Shown piece by piece: positions 22,338-30,632 of a stretch of 35,245 bases of DNA. Positions within the stretch are counted from its first letter, which is position 1, and every line of letters begins with the position of its first letter. The stretch is from contig CANRAK010000001.1 of assembly GCA_947628575.1 (NCBI GenBank), positions 1 through 35,245 of the forward strand, read 5' to 3'. Made by a program: the position numbers and the translations under genes. The notes under the pieces are model-generated. The model did not search any database and was not told the origin of the DNA. It saw only the letters and a list, made by a program, of their open reading frames with translations. Source of the DNA: an uncultured Clostridia bacterium (GTDB lineage Bacteria > Bacillota > Clostridia > TANB77 > CAG-465).

Positions 22338-24152
22338 TTACTCATTAAATACTGCTTCAAATTCTTCTCCTGTTATTTTCTCTTTTTCTATTAACATTTT
22401 TGCAACTTTATGAAGCTTTTCTATATTTTCTTTAAGTATTCTTTCTGCACTCTTATATGCATTCATAACTATACTTCTTATTTCTTCATCTATTTTTGAT
22501 GCAGTATCTTCACTGTAATCCCTGTTATGTGATGCCATTTCTTTACCAAGAAATACTTCATCTTGTGAACCGCCAAAAGCGATCGGTCCAAGAGTTTCTG
22601 ACATACCATATTTCATTACCATTTCTCTTGCTATTTTTGTTGCTCTTTCAATATCATTTGATGCACCTGTACTTATATCATCTAATACAAGTTGCTCTGC
22701 AACTCTACCGCCAAGTAGTGAAACAATATGTTCTTTCATCTCAGACTTAGAAGCATAGCTCTTATCTTCATTTGGTTTATACATTGTGTATCCACCAGCC
22801 ATACCTCTTGGAATAATTGAAATCTCATGTATATTGTCATGAGTTGGTAAAAATCTTGCTACGACGGCATGACCTGCTTCATGGTATGCTGTAAGTTTCT
22901 TTTCTTTGTCACTTATAACTTTGCTCTTTTTCTCAGGTCCCATCATTACTTTTACCATTGCTTCTTCAACATCATTAATATCTATTGTCTTTTTATCTTT
23001 TCTAGCTGCAAGTAATACAGATTCATTTATCATATTCTCTAAATCTGCTCCACTAAATCCAGCAGTATTTTTAGCTATAACTTTAAAATCTATACCTTGT
23101 ACAAAAGGTTTATTCTTAGCATGTAATTTTAAGATTTCTTCTCTTGCTCTTAAATCTGGAGTTCCAACAACTATTTGTCTATCAAATCTACCAGGTCTTA
23201 AAAGAGCAGGATCTAGTATATCTGGTCTGTTTGTAGCAGCCATTACTATTATACTTTCATGAGTTGCAAATCCGTCCATTTCAACTAGTAATTGGTTTAA
23301 TGTTTGTTCTCTTTCATCATGTCCGCCGCCAAGACCAGCACCTCTATGACGACCTACAGCATCAATTTCATCTATAAATATGATACAAGGTGAATTTGCT
23401 TTTGCTTCTTTAAACATATCTCTAACACGTGATGCACCAACACCAACAAACATCTCAACGAAGTCTGAACCACTTATGCTAAAAAATGGTACATTTGCTT
23501 CTCCAGCAACAGCTTTTGCAAGTAATGTTTTACCAGTACCTGGTCCACCCACAAGTAATATACCTTTTGGAATTCTTGCGCCCATATCAATATATTTTTT
23601 AGGATTTTTTAAGAATTCCACTTCTTCTTGTAATTCTTCTTTTTCCTCATCTAGTCCAGCTACATCTGCAAAAGTAACTTTCTTAGGGGAATTTTTATCT
23701 ATCTTCTGTGCTCTACTCTTTCCAAAATCCATAGCTTTACTATTGCTATCACTTGTTCTTCTTAATGCGTACATTAATATAAATAAAGTTCCAATTAGTA
23801 ATAGTATGTTTGGAATATATGGTGCAAGAGCATCCATAATACCTTCCTGTGCTACAGAAAGTTCAAATTCTTGGTTAGTTATTCTATCTTGAACTGACTC
23901 TAAAAATGATGTTGTATTTGGTATATCTACAACTCGTGTTATATTTTCTTCATCTTTTAATAACACATTTGCAGTAAGTCTATCTATACCAAGTTCTATA
24001 CTCTTTACATCTCCAGCTTCTATTTTTTGTATTAATTCTGTATAAGACATTTCCTTTATTTGATTAGAGTCTAAAGATGTTATTGCATAAATAGCTAATC
24101 CAATTAATACTATATATATTACTAGTGTTCTAATTGCGCTTTTTTTATTCAT
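22338..24152 (-). CDS. ftsH: ATP-dependent zinc metalloprotease FtsH
   Basis: FtsH unfolds and degrades membrane and regulatory proteins. The 604-residue protein has two membrane helices (about 10-27 and 112-131) around a small ectodomain, a AAA+ domain with Walker A GGPGTGKT (202-209), Walker B IIFIDE (257-262) and the second region of homology (NRPDILDPALLRPGRFD), and a zinc protease domain with HEAGH (424-428) and Asp500. The ATG at 24152 has GGGAG five bases upstream; earlier in-frame codons overlap it. It is the last gene of the operon, 16 bases after tilS. hprT, which sits between tilS and ftsH in Bacillus, is missing. Confidence 0.96.
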   Translation of the reverse strand: MNKKSAIRTLVIYIVLIGLAIYAITSLDSNQIKEMSYTELIQKIEAGDVKSIELGIDRLTANVLLKDEENITRVVDIPNTTSFLESVQDRITNQEFELSVAQEGIMDALAPYIPNILLLIGTLFILMYALRRTSDSNSKAMDFGKSRAQKIDKNSPKKVTFADVAGLDEEKEELQEEVEFLKNPKKYIDMGARIPKGILLVGGPGTGKTLLAKAVAGEANVPFFSISGSDFVEMFVGVGASRVRDMFKEAKANSPCIIFIDEIDAVGRHRGAGLGGGHDEREQTLNQLLVEMDGFATHESIIVMAATNRPDILDPALLRPGRFDRQIVVGTPDLRAREEILKLHAKNKPFVQGIDFKVIAKNTAGFSGADLENMINESVLLAARKDKKTIDINDVEEAMVKVMMGPEKKSKVISDKEKKLTAYHEAGHAVVARFLPTHDNIHEISIIPRGMAGGYTMYKPNEDKSYASKSEMKEHIVSLLGGRVAEQLVLDDISTGASNDIERATKIAREMVMKYGMSETLGPIAFGGSQDEVFLGKEMASHNRDYSEDTASKIDEEIRSIVMNAYKSAERILKENIEKLHKVAKMLIEKEKITGEEFEAVFNE

Positions 24153-24168
24153 TTTATCTCCCTTCAAT

Positions 24169-25170
24169 TTAGTATATAACAGCAATGTTTTTCTTTAATA
24201 CTTCAATTGTAAACTTATTTCCAATTATATACTTCTTTCCTTTAATATTATTGTCTAATAGTTTTATAATATCCATTATATGTATATTTTCTATACCATC
24301 TAAATTAGATATTTTTTTCTCTACTACTTTTCTAATAACTCTACTTTTTATACTATCATGTTCGCCCATAAAATTAGAAAAGTTAAAAATGATACCATTA
24401 TCATCATCTTTTATTATAATTTTATTAAAGATATTATCTACATATTCTTCAATAAAATCATTATCTTGTTTTAGTATATTCCTCATCCTATTTATATTTG
24501 TTATAAAATTAGGATTTAGCTCTTGTAGATAAGGAATAAGTTTTAGTCTTACCTTATTTCTAAGATATATTTCCTCCTCGTTTGTTTTATCTATACAAGG
24601 ATTTAACTCTAGTATATCATTATACATCAGAATATCCTTTTTTTCAATAGTAAGTAATGGTCTTATAATGTTATTATATCTAAAGTCCATACCTGTAAGT
24701 CCTTTAAGTCCAGAGCCTCTAATTAAGTTTAGTAGCACTGTTTCAACATTATCATTTAAATTATGTGCAACTGCTATACTGTCTGCATTTTCTTCTTTTC
24801 TAACTGTTTCAAAGAACTCATATCTTACTTTTCTTCCATAAGTTTCTTCAGACATTTTTTCTTTCTTTGAAAGTTCTGGTACATTAACCTTTAAATAATG
24901 AAAAGAAATATCTCTTTTTTTACAAAAATCTTCAACATATTTCTTTTCATCATCTGACTCTTTTCTAATCCCATGATTTACATGTGCAACTACTATACTA
25001 AAACTTAATTCATCTTTTATTTTATATAAAGAATCTAGTAAACACATAGAATCAGGGCCACCAGAAACGGCAACAACAACCTTATCTCCTTTTTTCGCAA
25101 GAGAATTTTCTATAATATTATTTTTTACAATATTAATAATATCATCCACCATATTCTTTTTCAATTTCAT
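24169..25170 (-). CDS. tilS: tRNA(Ile)-lysidine synthase, short form
   Basis: TilS adds lysine to C34 of the AUA-reading tRNA-Ile. The N-terminal PP-loop ATPase has SGGPDS (about 36-41), followed by HVNHGIRKESDDE and VAHNLNDNVET. The 333-residue protein ends after the helical linker domain and lacks the usual C-terminal TilS_C domain; Bacillus TilS is about 470 residues. The start is uncertain: ATG at 25170 with AGGA four bases upstream, its neighbour at 25173, or ATG at 25152. The first options overlap the end of dnaB. The genome uses AUA codons very heavily, so this enzyme must be functional. Confidence 0.9.
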   Translation of the reverse strand: MKLKKNMVDDIINIVKNNIIENSLAKKGDKVVVAVSGGPDSMCLLDSLYKIKDELSFSIVVAHVNHGIRKESDDEKKYVEDFCKKRDISFHYLKVNVPELSKKEKMSEETYGRKVRYEFFETVRKEENADSIAVAHNLNDNVETVLLNLIRGSGLKGLTGMDFRYNNIIRPLLTIEKKDILMYNDILELNPCIDKTNEEEIYLRNKVRLKLIPYLQELNPNFITNINRMRNILKQDNDFIEEYVDNIFNKIIIKDDDNGIIFNFSNFMGEHDSIKSRVIRKVVEKKISNLDGIENIHIMDIIKLLDNNIKGKKYIIGNKFTIEVLKKNIAVIY

Positions 25171-26503
25171 CATATCCTTTTACTATGTTAGCAAACTTAG
25201 TATATTTTCCAAGCCAAGCAAGTTCAACTGTTCCTGTTTCACCATTTCTATTTTTAGCTATTATAACTTCAGCTACATTTTTCTTTTCAGTTTCTTTATC
25301 ATAATAGTCTTCTCTATGTAAAAACATAACTATGTCTGCGTCTTGCTCTATTGAACCAGATTCACGAAGGTCACTAAGCATTGGCTTGTGGTCTGCTCTT
25401 GACTCAGTAGCACGACTTAACTGTGAAAGTGCAATAACAGGTACATCAAGTTCTTTTGCAAGTATCTTTAATGATCTTGATATTTCACTTATTTCTTGTT
25501 GTCTACTACTGTTATATGATTTTGACTCCATTAACTGTAAATAGTCAATTATAATAAGTCCTATGTTCTTTTCAAGCTTTGCTTTTCTGCACTTTGCTCT
25601 TATTTCAGATGGTGTAAGTGCTGGTGTATCATCAATATATATTGGAACATCAGATAGTCTTCCACTAGTTTCACCAAGTTTTAGCCAGTCTTCTGATTCT
25701 AGATTTGCATTATTCAATTTCATGCTATCTATTTCACTTTCACTACTAAGTATTCTTTTAACTAATTGTTCTTTTGACATTTCAAGGCTAAATATCATAA
25801 CTGGTACTTTATCATGCATTGCTACATATGATGCTATATTAAGAACAAATGCAGATTTTCCCATAGCAGGACGTGCTGCTACAATTATTAAATCCGAGTT
25901 ATTAAGTCCAGATATTTTTTCATCTAAATCAATAAAGCCTGATTCAATACCAGAAAGTTTTGCTTTATTTTGGTACATTTTTTCTATAGAATCAAAAGCA
26001 TCTACAAGTATTTCTTTCATACTTGAAAAGCCTTTACTATTTCTATTTTGAACTAAATCAAAAATACCTTTTTCTGATTGTTCAATAATTGTATCTAATT
26101 CTTCAGTTTGTGAATAGCCAGTTTTAATTATATCATTAGCTACCCTTATTAGGTCTCTAAGTGTAGATTTTTCCTCAACTATTTTTACATAGTTTTCTAT
26201 ATTTGAAGTGGTAGGTACATTATCTATAAGTGTAGCAAGATTTTGAGTTCCACCAACTCTTTCTAGTGTTCCTCTTAATCTTAATTGTTCTGTTAAAGTT
26301 ATCATATCTATTTCTTGGCCGACAGAGTATATATCCATCATTGCCGCATAGATTTCTTTATTATCTTCCCTGTAAAAATCTTCAGGTTTTAAAACTTCTA
26401 CTGCTGTTTGTACTGCATCTTTTGATACTAACATAGAGCCAAGCACTGCTTGTTCTGCTAGTGTATCATTTGGTTGTACTTTATTTACCACTTCATTTTC
26501 CAT
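25142..26503 (-). CDS. dnaB: Replicative DNA helicase DnaB (DnaC of Bacillus)
   Basis: The hexameric helicase unwinds DNA at the replication fork. The 453-residue protein has the N-terminal DnaB domain (about 10-110), a linker helix, and the RecA-like C-terminal domain with Walker A ARPAMGKS (210-217) and Walker B IGLIIIDYLQLM, and the later QLSRATESRADHKPMLSDLRESGSIEQDAD segment (shortened here for the motif DLRESGSIEQDADI). It stops with TGA. It lies 9 bases after rplI and overlaps tilS by about 30 bases. The rplI-dnaB order is standard in Firmicutes. Confidence 0.96.
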   Translation of the reverse strand: MENEVVNKVQPNDTLAEQAVLGSMLVSKDAVQTAVEVLKPEDFYREDNKEIYAAMMDIYSVGQEIDMITLTEQLRLRGTLERVGGTQNLATLIDNVPTTSNIENYVKIVEEKSTLRDLIRVANDIIKTGYSQTEELDTIIEQSEKGIFDLVQNRNSKGFSSMKEILVDAFDSIEKMYQNKAKLSGIESGFIDLDEKISGLNNSDLIIVAARPAMGKSAFVLNIASYVAMHDKVPVMIFSLEMSKEQLVKRILSSESEIDSMKLNNANLESEDWLKLGETSGRLSDVPIYIDDTPALTPSEIRAKCRKAKLEKNIGLIIIDYLQLMESKSYNSSRQQEISEISRSLKILAKELDVPVIALSQLSRATESRADHKPMLSDLRESGSIEQDADIVMFLHREDYYDKETEKKNVAEVIIAKNRNGETGTVELAWLGKYTKFANIVKGYDEIEKEYGG

Positions 26504-26512
26504 TTACTACAC

Positions 26513-26959
26513 CTACAATCCTACTACTGTTATTTTTAAATTTGCTACTACTCCTTCATGTAATTTTACATTTACTGTATATGTTCCTAAGTTTTTAATT
26601 GGGTCATTTACAGTTATCTTTTTCTTATTAACATCTATTTTGTATACTTCTTTAATTTTATCCGCTATATCTTTTTCAGTAACACTTCCGTAAAGTCTGC
26701 TACCTTCACCAACTTTATGTCTAAATTCTATACAGCCTTTATCTAGTATTGCTTTATTTGCTTTTGCTGCTTCTAGTTCTGTCTTCTTTTTAAACTTTTG
26801 TGAACTTATCTTTCCTTTAGCCTCATTTATATTTTTGTTATCTGCTATAACAGCTAACTTTTTAGGTAATAGAAAGTTTCTTGCGTATCCTTCACTAACT
26901 TCAACTATTTGTAGTTTTTTTCCTAAGCCTTTAACATCTTGATTTAATACTACTTTCAT
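26513..26959 (-). CDS. rplI: Ribosomal protein L9
   Basis: The 148-residue protein has the N-terminal 23S rRNA-binding domain with the L9 signature (VSEGYARNFLLPKKLA), a long connecting helix and the C-terminal domain. GGAGG lies six bases before the ATG. It follows gdpP by 12 bases and precedes dnaB by 9 bases. Confidence 0.96.
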   Translation of the reverse strand: MKVVLNQDVKGLGKKLQIVEVSEGYARNFLLPKKLAVIADNKNINEAKGKISSQKFKKKTELEAAKANKAILDKGCIEFRHKVGEGSRLYGSVTEKDIADKIKEVYKIDVNKKKITVNDPIKNLGTYTVNVKLHEGVVANLKITVVGL

Positions 26960-26971
26960 ATATTGCCTCCT

Positions 26972-28969
26972 TTACTGTGCTAAATAATTTTCTATACTAT
27001 CTAATAATCTGCTTTTAGCTTCATCTAATGTAACTCCTGCTATCTGTGCACCTGCAAAAGTTAAATGTCCGCCTCCGCCTATTTTCTCTAGTATTGTTTG
27101 TACATTTATATCTCCCATTGATCTACCAGATATCATAACTACATCATCTACTTTACATAGTACAAAAGAAGCTTGTATTCCAGATATAGATAATAGCTCA
27201 TCTGCAGCTTGTGCAGCAATGATTGGCATATCTTTATGTGTTGTATGAGATACAGAAATAGCTATTTTATCATGAATAAATTCAGCATTTTTAACTATAT
27301 CTACCTTTGCTACATAAGTGTCAAAATTATTTTGGAATAATAATTTTACTTCTGCAACATCTATACCGAATTTTTTAAGATAAGCTGCTACTTCAAATGT
27401 TCTAACACCAGTTTTAAACATAAAGTTTTTAGTATCTACAACTAGTCCTGCATAAATACATTCTGCTTCATTTGAACTTATATCTATACCATCTGTATAC
27501 ATCAATACTTCTGCTACTAGTTCTGAAGCGGATGAAGCATATATTTCATGATATGTAAGAACTGCATTATCTATAAATTCTGGTCCACGTCTATGGTGAT
27601 CTATTACTACTACTTTTTCAAATTTATCTAGTAGTTCTGGTTCAACTAAATATGATTTTTTATGTGTATCAACAACAACTAACAAAGCATTAGTAAAATC
27701 ATCATTTTTTACATCTGGATAAGTTTTAAATACATCATCATATCCTTCATCATTTTTAATTTTATCTATAACTGCTTGTGTACTAGCATTGCATTTTGCA
27801 TCTATAACAACATTTACTGGTTTATCTAAGTACTTAGCAATTTTGCATATACCAATTGCAGCACCAACACAGTCTATGTCTGAGTTTCTATGCCCTACAA
27901 CATATACTTTTTCAGATTTTTCTATTAACTCACGTATAGCTTGAGCCATAGTTCTTGCTTTAACCTTACTAGTTTTTTCAAGTCCTAAGTTTGAGCCACC
28001 AAAGAAGTCATATTTTTTATCTTTTTTTACTACTGCTTGGTCTCCACCTCTACCTAAAGCTATATCTAAAGCAGAACTACCAGCATTATATCTATCTTCT
28101 AATGTGTCTTCGTTATATGAAACACCTAGAGATACAGTGATTGGTAACTTTGTTATTTTAGTTACATTTCTTACTCTTTCTAAAATATCAAAAGAAGTTT
28201 CCTCCATTTTATCTACATATTTCTTCTCAATAAAAATAGCATATTTATCTTTATCTAATCTTGCTAAAACTCCTTTATTCTCTCTTGCCCAACTTCTAAT
28301 CTCTTTAGTTAGTACAGATGAAACCTCTGCTTTTTGAATTTCATCAAGACCTTGCATTGTTTCATCATAATTATCTACAAATAAAAATCCTATTGCTACT
28401 CTTGTATCTTCTAAGCTTTGTTTTAGTGAACTTTCATAAGTTTTATCTATAAATGATACTAACATACAATCAAAATCTTCAAATTTTATTTGGTTACAAA
28501 TAGCATTATATATATCTCCATTTCCAAGTTCTTCTAAAATACTTGAATTTGGACTTTTTTTCTTTAATGATTCTAATTTTAATGCTGCTTTTTCTATATA
28601 TTCATCTGGTAATAAATGCTCAGCAGTATTATTCTTCCATATAATATTTCCTTGCATCCCAACAATTGCCATAGGAATTTCTATAAGATCTAAAGAATCT
28701 TTAAATATAGAATCTACATTTTTAGATAGTTCATTTAATTTATACTTTTTGTCTCTTAGCTCTTTTACACACATAAAAATTGCTATAATACATAATAATA
28801 ATATTAGTATTATATCTACATATAGTGATAATGGTACTATTATAGATACAAAAGCTGCACATATTATTAATAATGCAATTATAACTATTCTAGATGAAAA
28901 AGATTTAAAAAAGTTTACTCCTTTACCTTTATTTTTGCCCATATAAACAAAATTCCTCTTTTCTAACAT
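26972..28969 (-). CDS. gdpP: GdpP-type cyclic di-AMP phosphodiesterase
   Basis: The enzyme degrades c-di-AMP to pApA and thus affects osmolyte balance and cell wall stress. The 665-residue protein has two membrane helices (about 27-50 and 51-67), a PAS-like segment (about 85-175), a degenerate GGDEF domain (about 185-320, with the signature lost) and a DHH/DHHA1 core: HRNSDID (360-366), DTH (434-436), DHH (457-459) and GGGGH (631-635). This is the GdpP layout. The ATG at 28969 has AGGA four bases upstream; the ATG at 28942, after GAGGA, is a weaker alternative. It is the first gene of the operon to ftsH. Confidence 0.94.
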   Translation of the reverse strand: MLEKRNFVYMGKNKGKGVNFFKSFSSRIVIIALLIICAAFVSIIVPLSLYVDIILILLLCIIAIFMCVKELRDKKYKLNELSKNVDSIFKDSLDLIEIPMAIVGMQGNIIWKNNTAEHLLPDEYIEKAALKLESLKKKSPNSSILEELGNGDIYNAICNQIKFEDFDCMLVSFIDKTYESSLKQSLEDTRVAIGFLFVDNYDETMQGLDEIQKAEVSSVLTKEIRSWARENKGVLARLDKDKYAIFIEKKYVDKMEETSFDILERVRNVTKITKLPITVSLGVSYNEDTLEDRYNAGSSALDIALGRGGDQAVVKKDKKYDFFGGSNLGLEKTSKVKARTMAQAIRELIEKSEKVYVVGHRNSDIDCVGAAIGICKIAKYLDKPVNVVIDAKCNASTQAVIDKIKNDEGYDDVFKTYPDVKNDDFTNALLVVVDTHKKSYLVEPELLDKFEKVVVIDHHRRGPEFIDNAVLTYHEIYASSASELVAEVLMYTDGIDISSNEAECIYAGLVVDTKNFMFKTGVRTFEVAAYLKKFGIDVAEVKLLFQNNFDTYVAKVDIVKNAEFIHDKIAISVSHTTHKDMPIIAAQAADELLSISGIQASFVLCKVDDVVMISGRSMGDINVQTILEKIGGGGHLTFAGAQIAGVTLDEAKSRLLDSIENYLAQ

Positions 28970-28978
28970 TTTTCCTAT

Positions 28979-29007
28979 ATTTTACTATTTTTATGTAAAA
29001 ATGTCAA
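28979..29007 (-). promoter_or_regulatory. Promoter of the gdpP-rplI-dnaB-tilS-ftsH operon
   Basis: TTGACA (29002-29007), 17 bases, TAAAAT (28979-28984) on the minus strand; the leader is very short. Confidence 0.78.
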
Positions 29008-29066
29008 GTAAACATAAAGCTTTTAGACTAGCTTTGAGCTACTATTTTTACTATAATATATAGAAA

Positions 29067-29100
29067 AAGGAAAATATAACACTAAGATTATATTTTCCTT
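29067..29100 (-). terminator. Terminator of spo0A
   Basis: AAGGAAAATATAA (29067-29079) pairs with TTATATTTTCCTT (29088-29100) through a perfect 13-base-pair stem with an 8-base loop, then a T-rich tail on the minus strand. Confidence 0.88.
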
Positions 29101-29107
29101 TCATTTT

Positions 29108-29890
29108 TTATACTGTTACTTTTTCAGATAATCTAATTCTATCAGCTATCATAGCGATAAATTCTGAATTAGTTGGTTTACCTTTATTAGAATTAACTGT
29201 ATATCCAAATATTTTCTCGTGCATTTCTATTTGACCACGGTTCCAAGCAACTTCTATAGCATGTCTTATTGCTCTTTCTACTCTAGAAGCAGTTGTATTA
29301 AATTTTTCAGATAAAGTTGGATATAATGTTTTAGTTATTGAATTAATTATCTCCTCATCATTTACAGCAAGTATTATTGCTTCTCTAATGTATTGATAAC
29401 CTTTAATATGTGCTGGAACTCCAACATCATGTATCATTTGAGTAACTCTAACTTCAAGAGGTAGACTTTTATTACCATACGCAACCATATATTCATTTTT
29501 TACTGCGTTAGTTTCTTTTAAAAGTTCTCTAACTCTATCTACTAAAGTTATCATATCAAAAGGTTTTACAACATAATATGTTGCCCCTAATGATATAGCT
29601 TTTTGAGTTACCTTTTCTTGTCCAATAGCTGACATCATTACAATAATTGGTTTTTCAATTCCAATTTCATCTGCTAATTCTTCTAATACTGTTAATCCAT
29701 CTTTTTCTGGCATAACAACATCTAATAACAATACATCTGGATTAGACTGTTTTATAGCATTTACTACATTAGTTCCATCGTGTAATGGCTCTAATGCAAC
29801 CATATCTTTTTGTGAGTTGATATACATATTTAATAAATTTACAAATTCCTTGTTATCATCAACTACCATTATTTTAATTTTATTTTCCAT
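29108..29890 (-). CDS. spo0A: Sporulation master regulator Spo0A
   Basis: Spo0A is the phosphorelay-fed response regulator that starts sporulation. The 260-residue protein has a receiver domain with Asp11/Asp12, phosphoacceptor Asp57 (LLLDVVMPEKDG) and the YYVVKPFD lysine, a short linker, and the characteristic six-helix effector domain (about 145-258) with HDVGVPAHIKGYQYIREAI and the recognition helix region TTASRVERAIRHAIEVAW. The ATG at 29890 is chosen because GGAG sits nine bases upstream; the in-frame ATG at 29905 overlaps that site. It has its own promoter and a Spo0A box upstream. Confidence 0.96.
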   Translation of the reverse strand: MENKIKIMVVDDNKEFVNLLNMYINSQKDMVALEPLHDGTNVVNAIKQSNPDVLLLDVVMPEKDGLTVLEELADEIGIEKPIIVMMSAIGQEKVTQKAISLGATYYVVKPFDMITLVDRVRELLKETNAVKNEYMVAYGNKSLPLEVRVTQMIHDVGVPAHIKGYQYIREAIILAVNDEEIINSITKTLYPTLSEKFNTTASRVERAIRHAIEVAWNRGQIEMHEKIFGYTVNSNKGKPTNSEFIAMIADRIRLSEKVTV

Positions 29891-29932
29891 TTTATTTCGC
29901 TCCATTTCCAGTCTATCCTATAAAGCACCAAT

Positions 29933-29961
29933 ATTATACAATTGTTTTATTTGAAAATCAA
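29933..29961 (-). promoter_or_regulatory. spo0A promoter
   Basis: TTGATT (29956-29961), 17 bases, TATAAT (29933-29938) on the minus strand. No sigma-H promoter was found. Confidence 0.78.
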
Positions 29962-29991
29962 TAGATTTTACAATTTTTTTAATTCAATTTT

Positions 29992-29998
29992 TGTCGAA
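29992..29998 (+). promoter_or_regulatory. Spo0A box upstream of spo0A
   Basis: TGTCGAA is a perfect match to the Spo0A-binding core. It lies 30 bases upstream of the -35 of spo0A. A partial copy, TGTCGTT, lies at 30063-30069. This suggests control of spo0A by its own product, as in Bacillus. Confidence 0.65.
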
Positions 29999-30316
29999 TT
30001 CATACTATATTCAAATTATTTTATTTTAATATACAATTTAGATTTTAAATTATATATTTATTTGTCGTTTATAGGAATTTTTAATTTTTCCTTTTGTTAC
30101 TAATTTTGCATTATGATCATTACTTTTTTAATAGTTATACTACAATTTTAATAACATTTATTATAAAATATTGTTTTTAATTTTTAATATATGTATAATT
30201 ATACATTTTCCAAAATTTTCCTGTATTATTTATCTGTTGTAGCACAAATTATTAGTGTAAAGTATTTTTTTGTTTACAAAATACTTTAATACCATAAAAT
30301 TGGAGGTGAATTCAAG
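29999..30316. other. AT-rich regulatory region between the divergent spo0A and ssp
   Basis: There is no gene here on either strand. It holds the distal part of the spo0A control region, a partial Spo0A box (30063-30069) and long runs of A and T. Before ssp is an inverted repeat: AAAGTATTTT and AAAATACTTT (about 30257-30286). Weak sigma-G-like matches such as GTATT-17-CAAATTA are present, but none is convincing. GGAGGTGA (30302-30309) is the ssp ribosome site. Confidence 0.5.
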
Positions 30317-30532
30317 ATGGCATCAACAAATAGTAAAATGACTAATAAACAAGCTAAAGCTGCTTTAGATAAATTCAAATATGAAGTAGCTAACGAAATC
30401 GGTGTTAACCTAAAACAAGGTTACAATGGTGATTTAACTTCTAAACAAGCTGGTTCTATAGGTGGTGAAATGGTTAAAAGATTAGTTGCTAATGCTGCTA
30501 ACCAAATGCAAGCACAACAACCTAACCAATAA
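30317..30532 (+). CDS. ssp: Alpha/beta-type small acid-soluble spore protein
   Basis: The 71-residue protein saturates and protects spore DNA and is degraded on germination. It has the family pattern DKFKYEVANEIGVNL, with the GPR protease site between Glu23 and Val24, and then GYNGDLTSKQAGSIGGEMVKRL. The tail is rich in Ala, Asn and Gln. GGAGGTGA is eight bases from the ATG. It is transcribed alone, with its own terminator; expression is expected late in the forespore (sigma-G). Confidence 0.97.
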   Translation: MASTNSKMTNKQAKAALDKFKYEVANEIGVNLKQGYNGDLTSKQAGSIGGEMVKRLVANAANQMQAQQPNQ

Positions 30533-30553
30533 TATTAGTTTAATCTTAATATT

Positions 30554-30587
30554 AAAAAGTGAGCTTATTTTTCTAGCTCACTTTTTT
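30554..30587 (+). terminator. Terminator of ssp
   Basis: AAAAAGTGAGCT (30554-30565) pairs with AGCTCACTTTTT (30575-30586) with a 9-base loop, then T. Confidence 0.92.
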
Positions 30588-30614
30588 GTATATATTTTCC
30601 AGTATGAATAATAC
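30586..30614 (+). promoter_or_regulatory. Possible promoter of the YetF-like gene
   Basis: TTGTAT (30586-30591), 17 bases, TAATAC (30609-30614). It starts in the T-run of the ssp terminator; the -10 is weak. Confidence 0.35.
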
Positions 30615-30632
30615 TATTAAAAAGGTGGTTTT

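Noticed and set aside
23380..23892. A 170-codon open frame on the plus strand
   Set aside because: It lies entirely antisense to the conserved ftsH core and has no recognisable domain or ribosome site.
25563..26051. A 162-codon open frame on the plus strand
   Set aside because: It is the complement of dnaB and shows no independent signals.
29891..29905. Upstream ATG for spo0A
   Set aside because: The GGAG that serves the ATG at 29890 lies inside this stretch, and the five extra residues are not part of the Spo0A receiver fold.
30210..30290. Sigma-G promoter for ssp
   Set aside because: Matches such as GTATT-17-CAAATTA and GTGTA-17-CAAAATA are partial and frequent in such AT-rich DNA; neither is strong enough to call.
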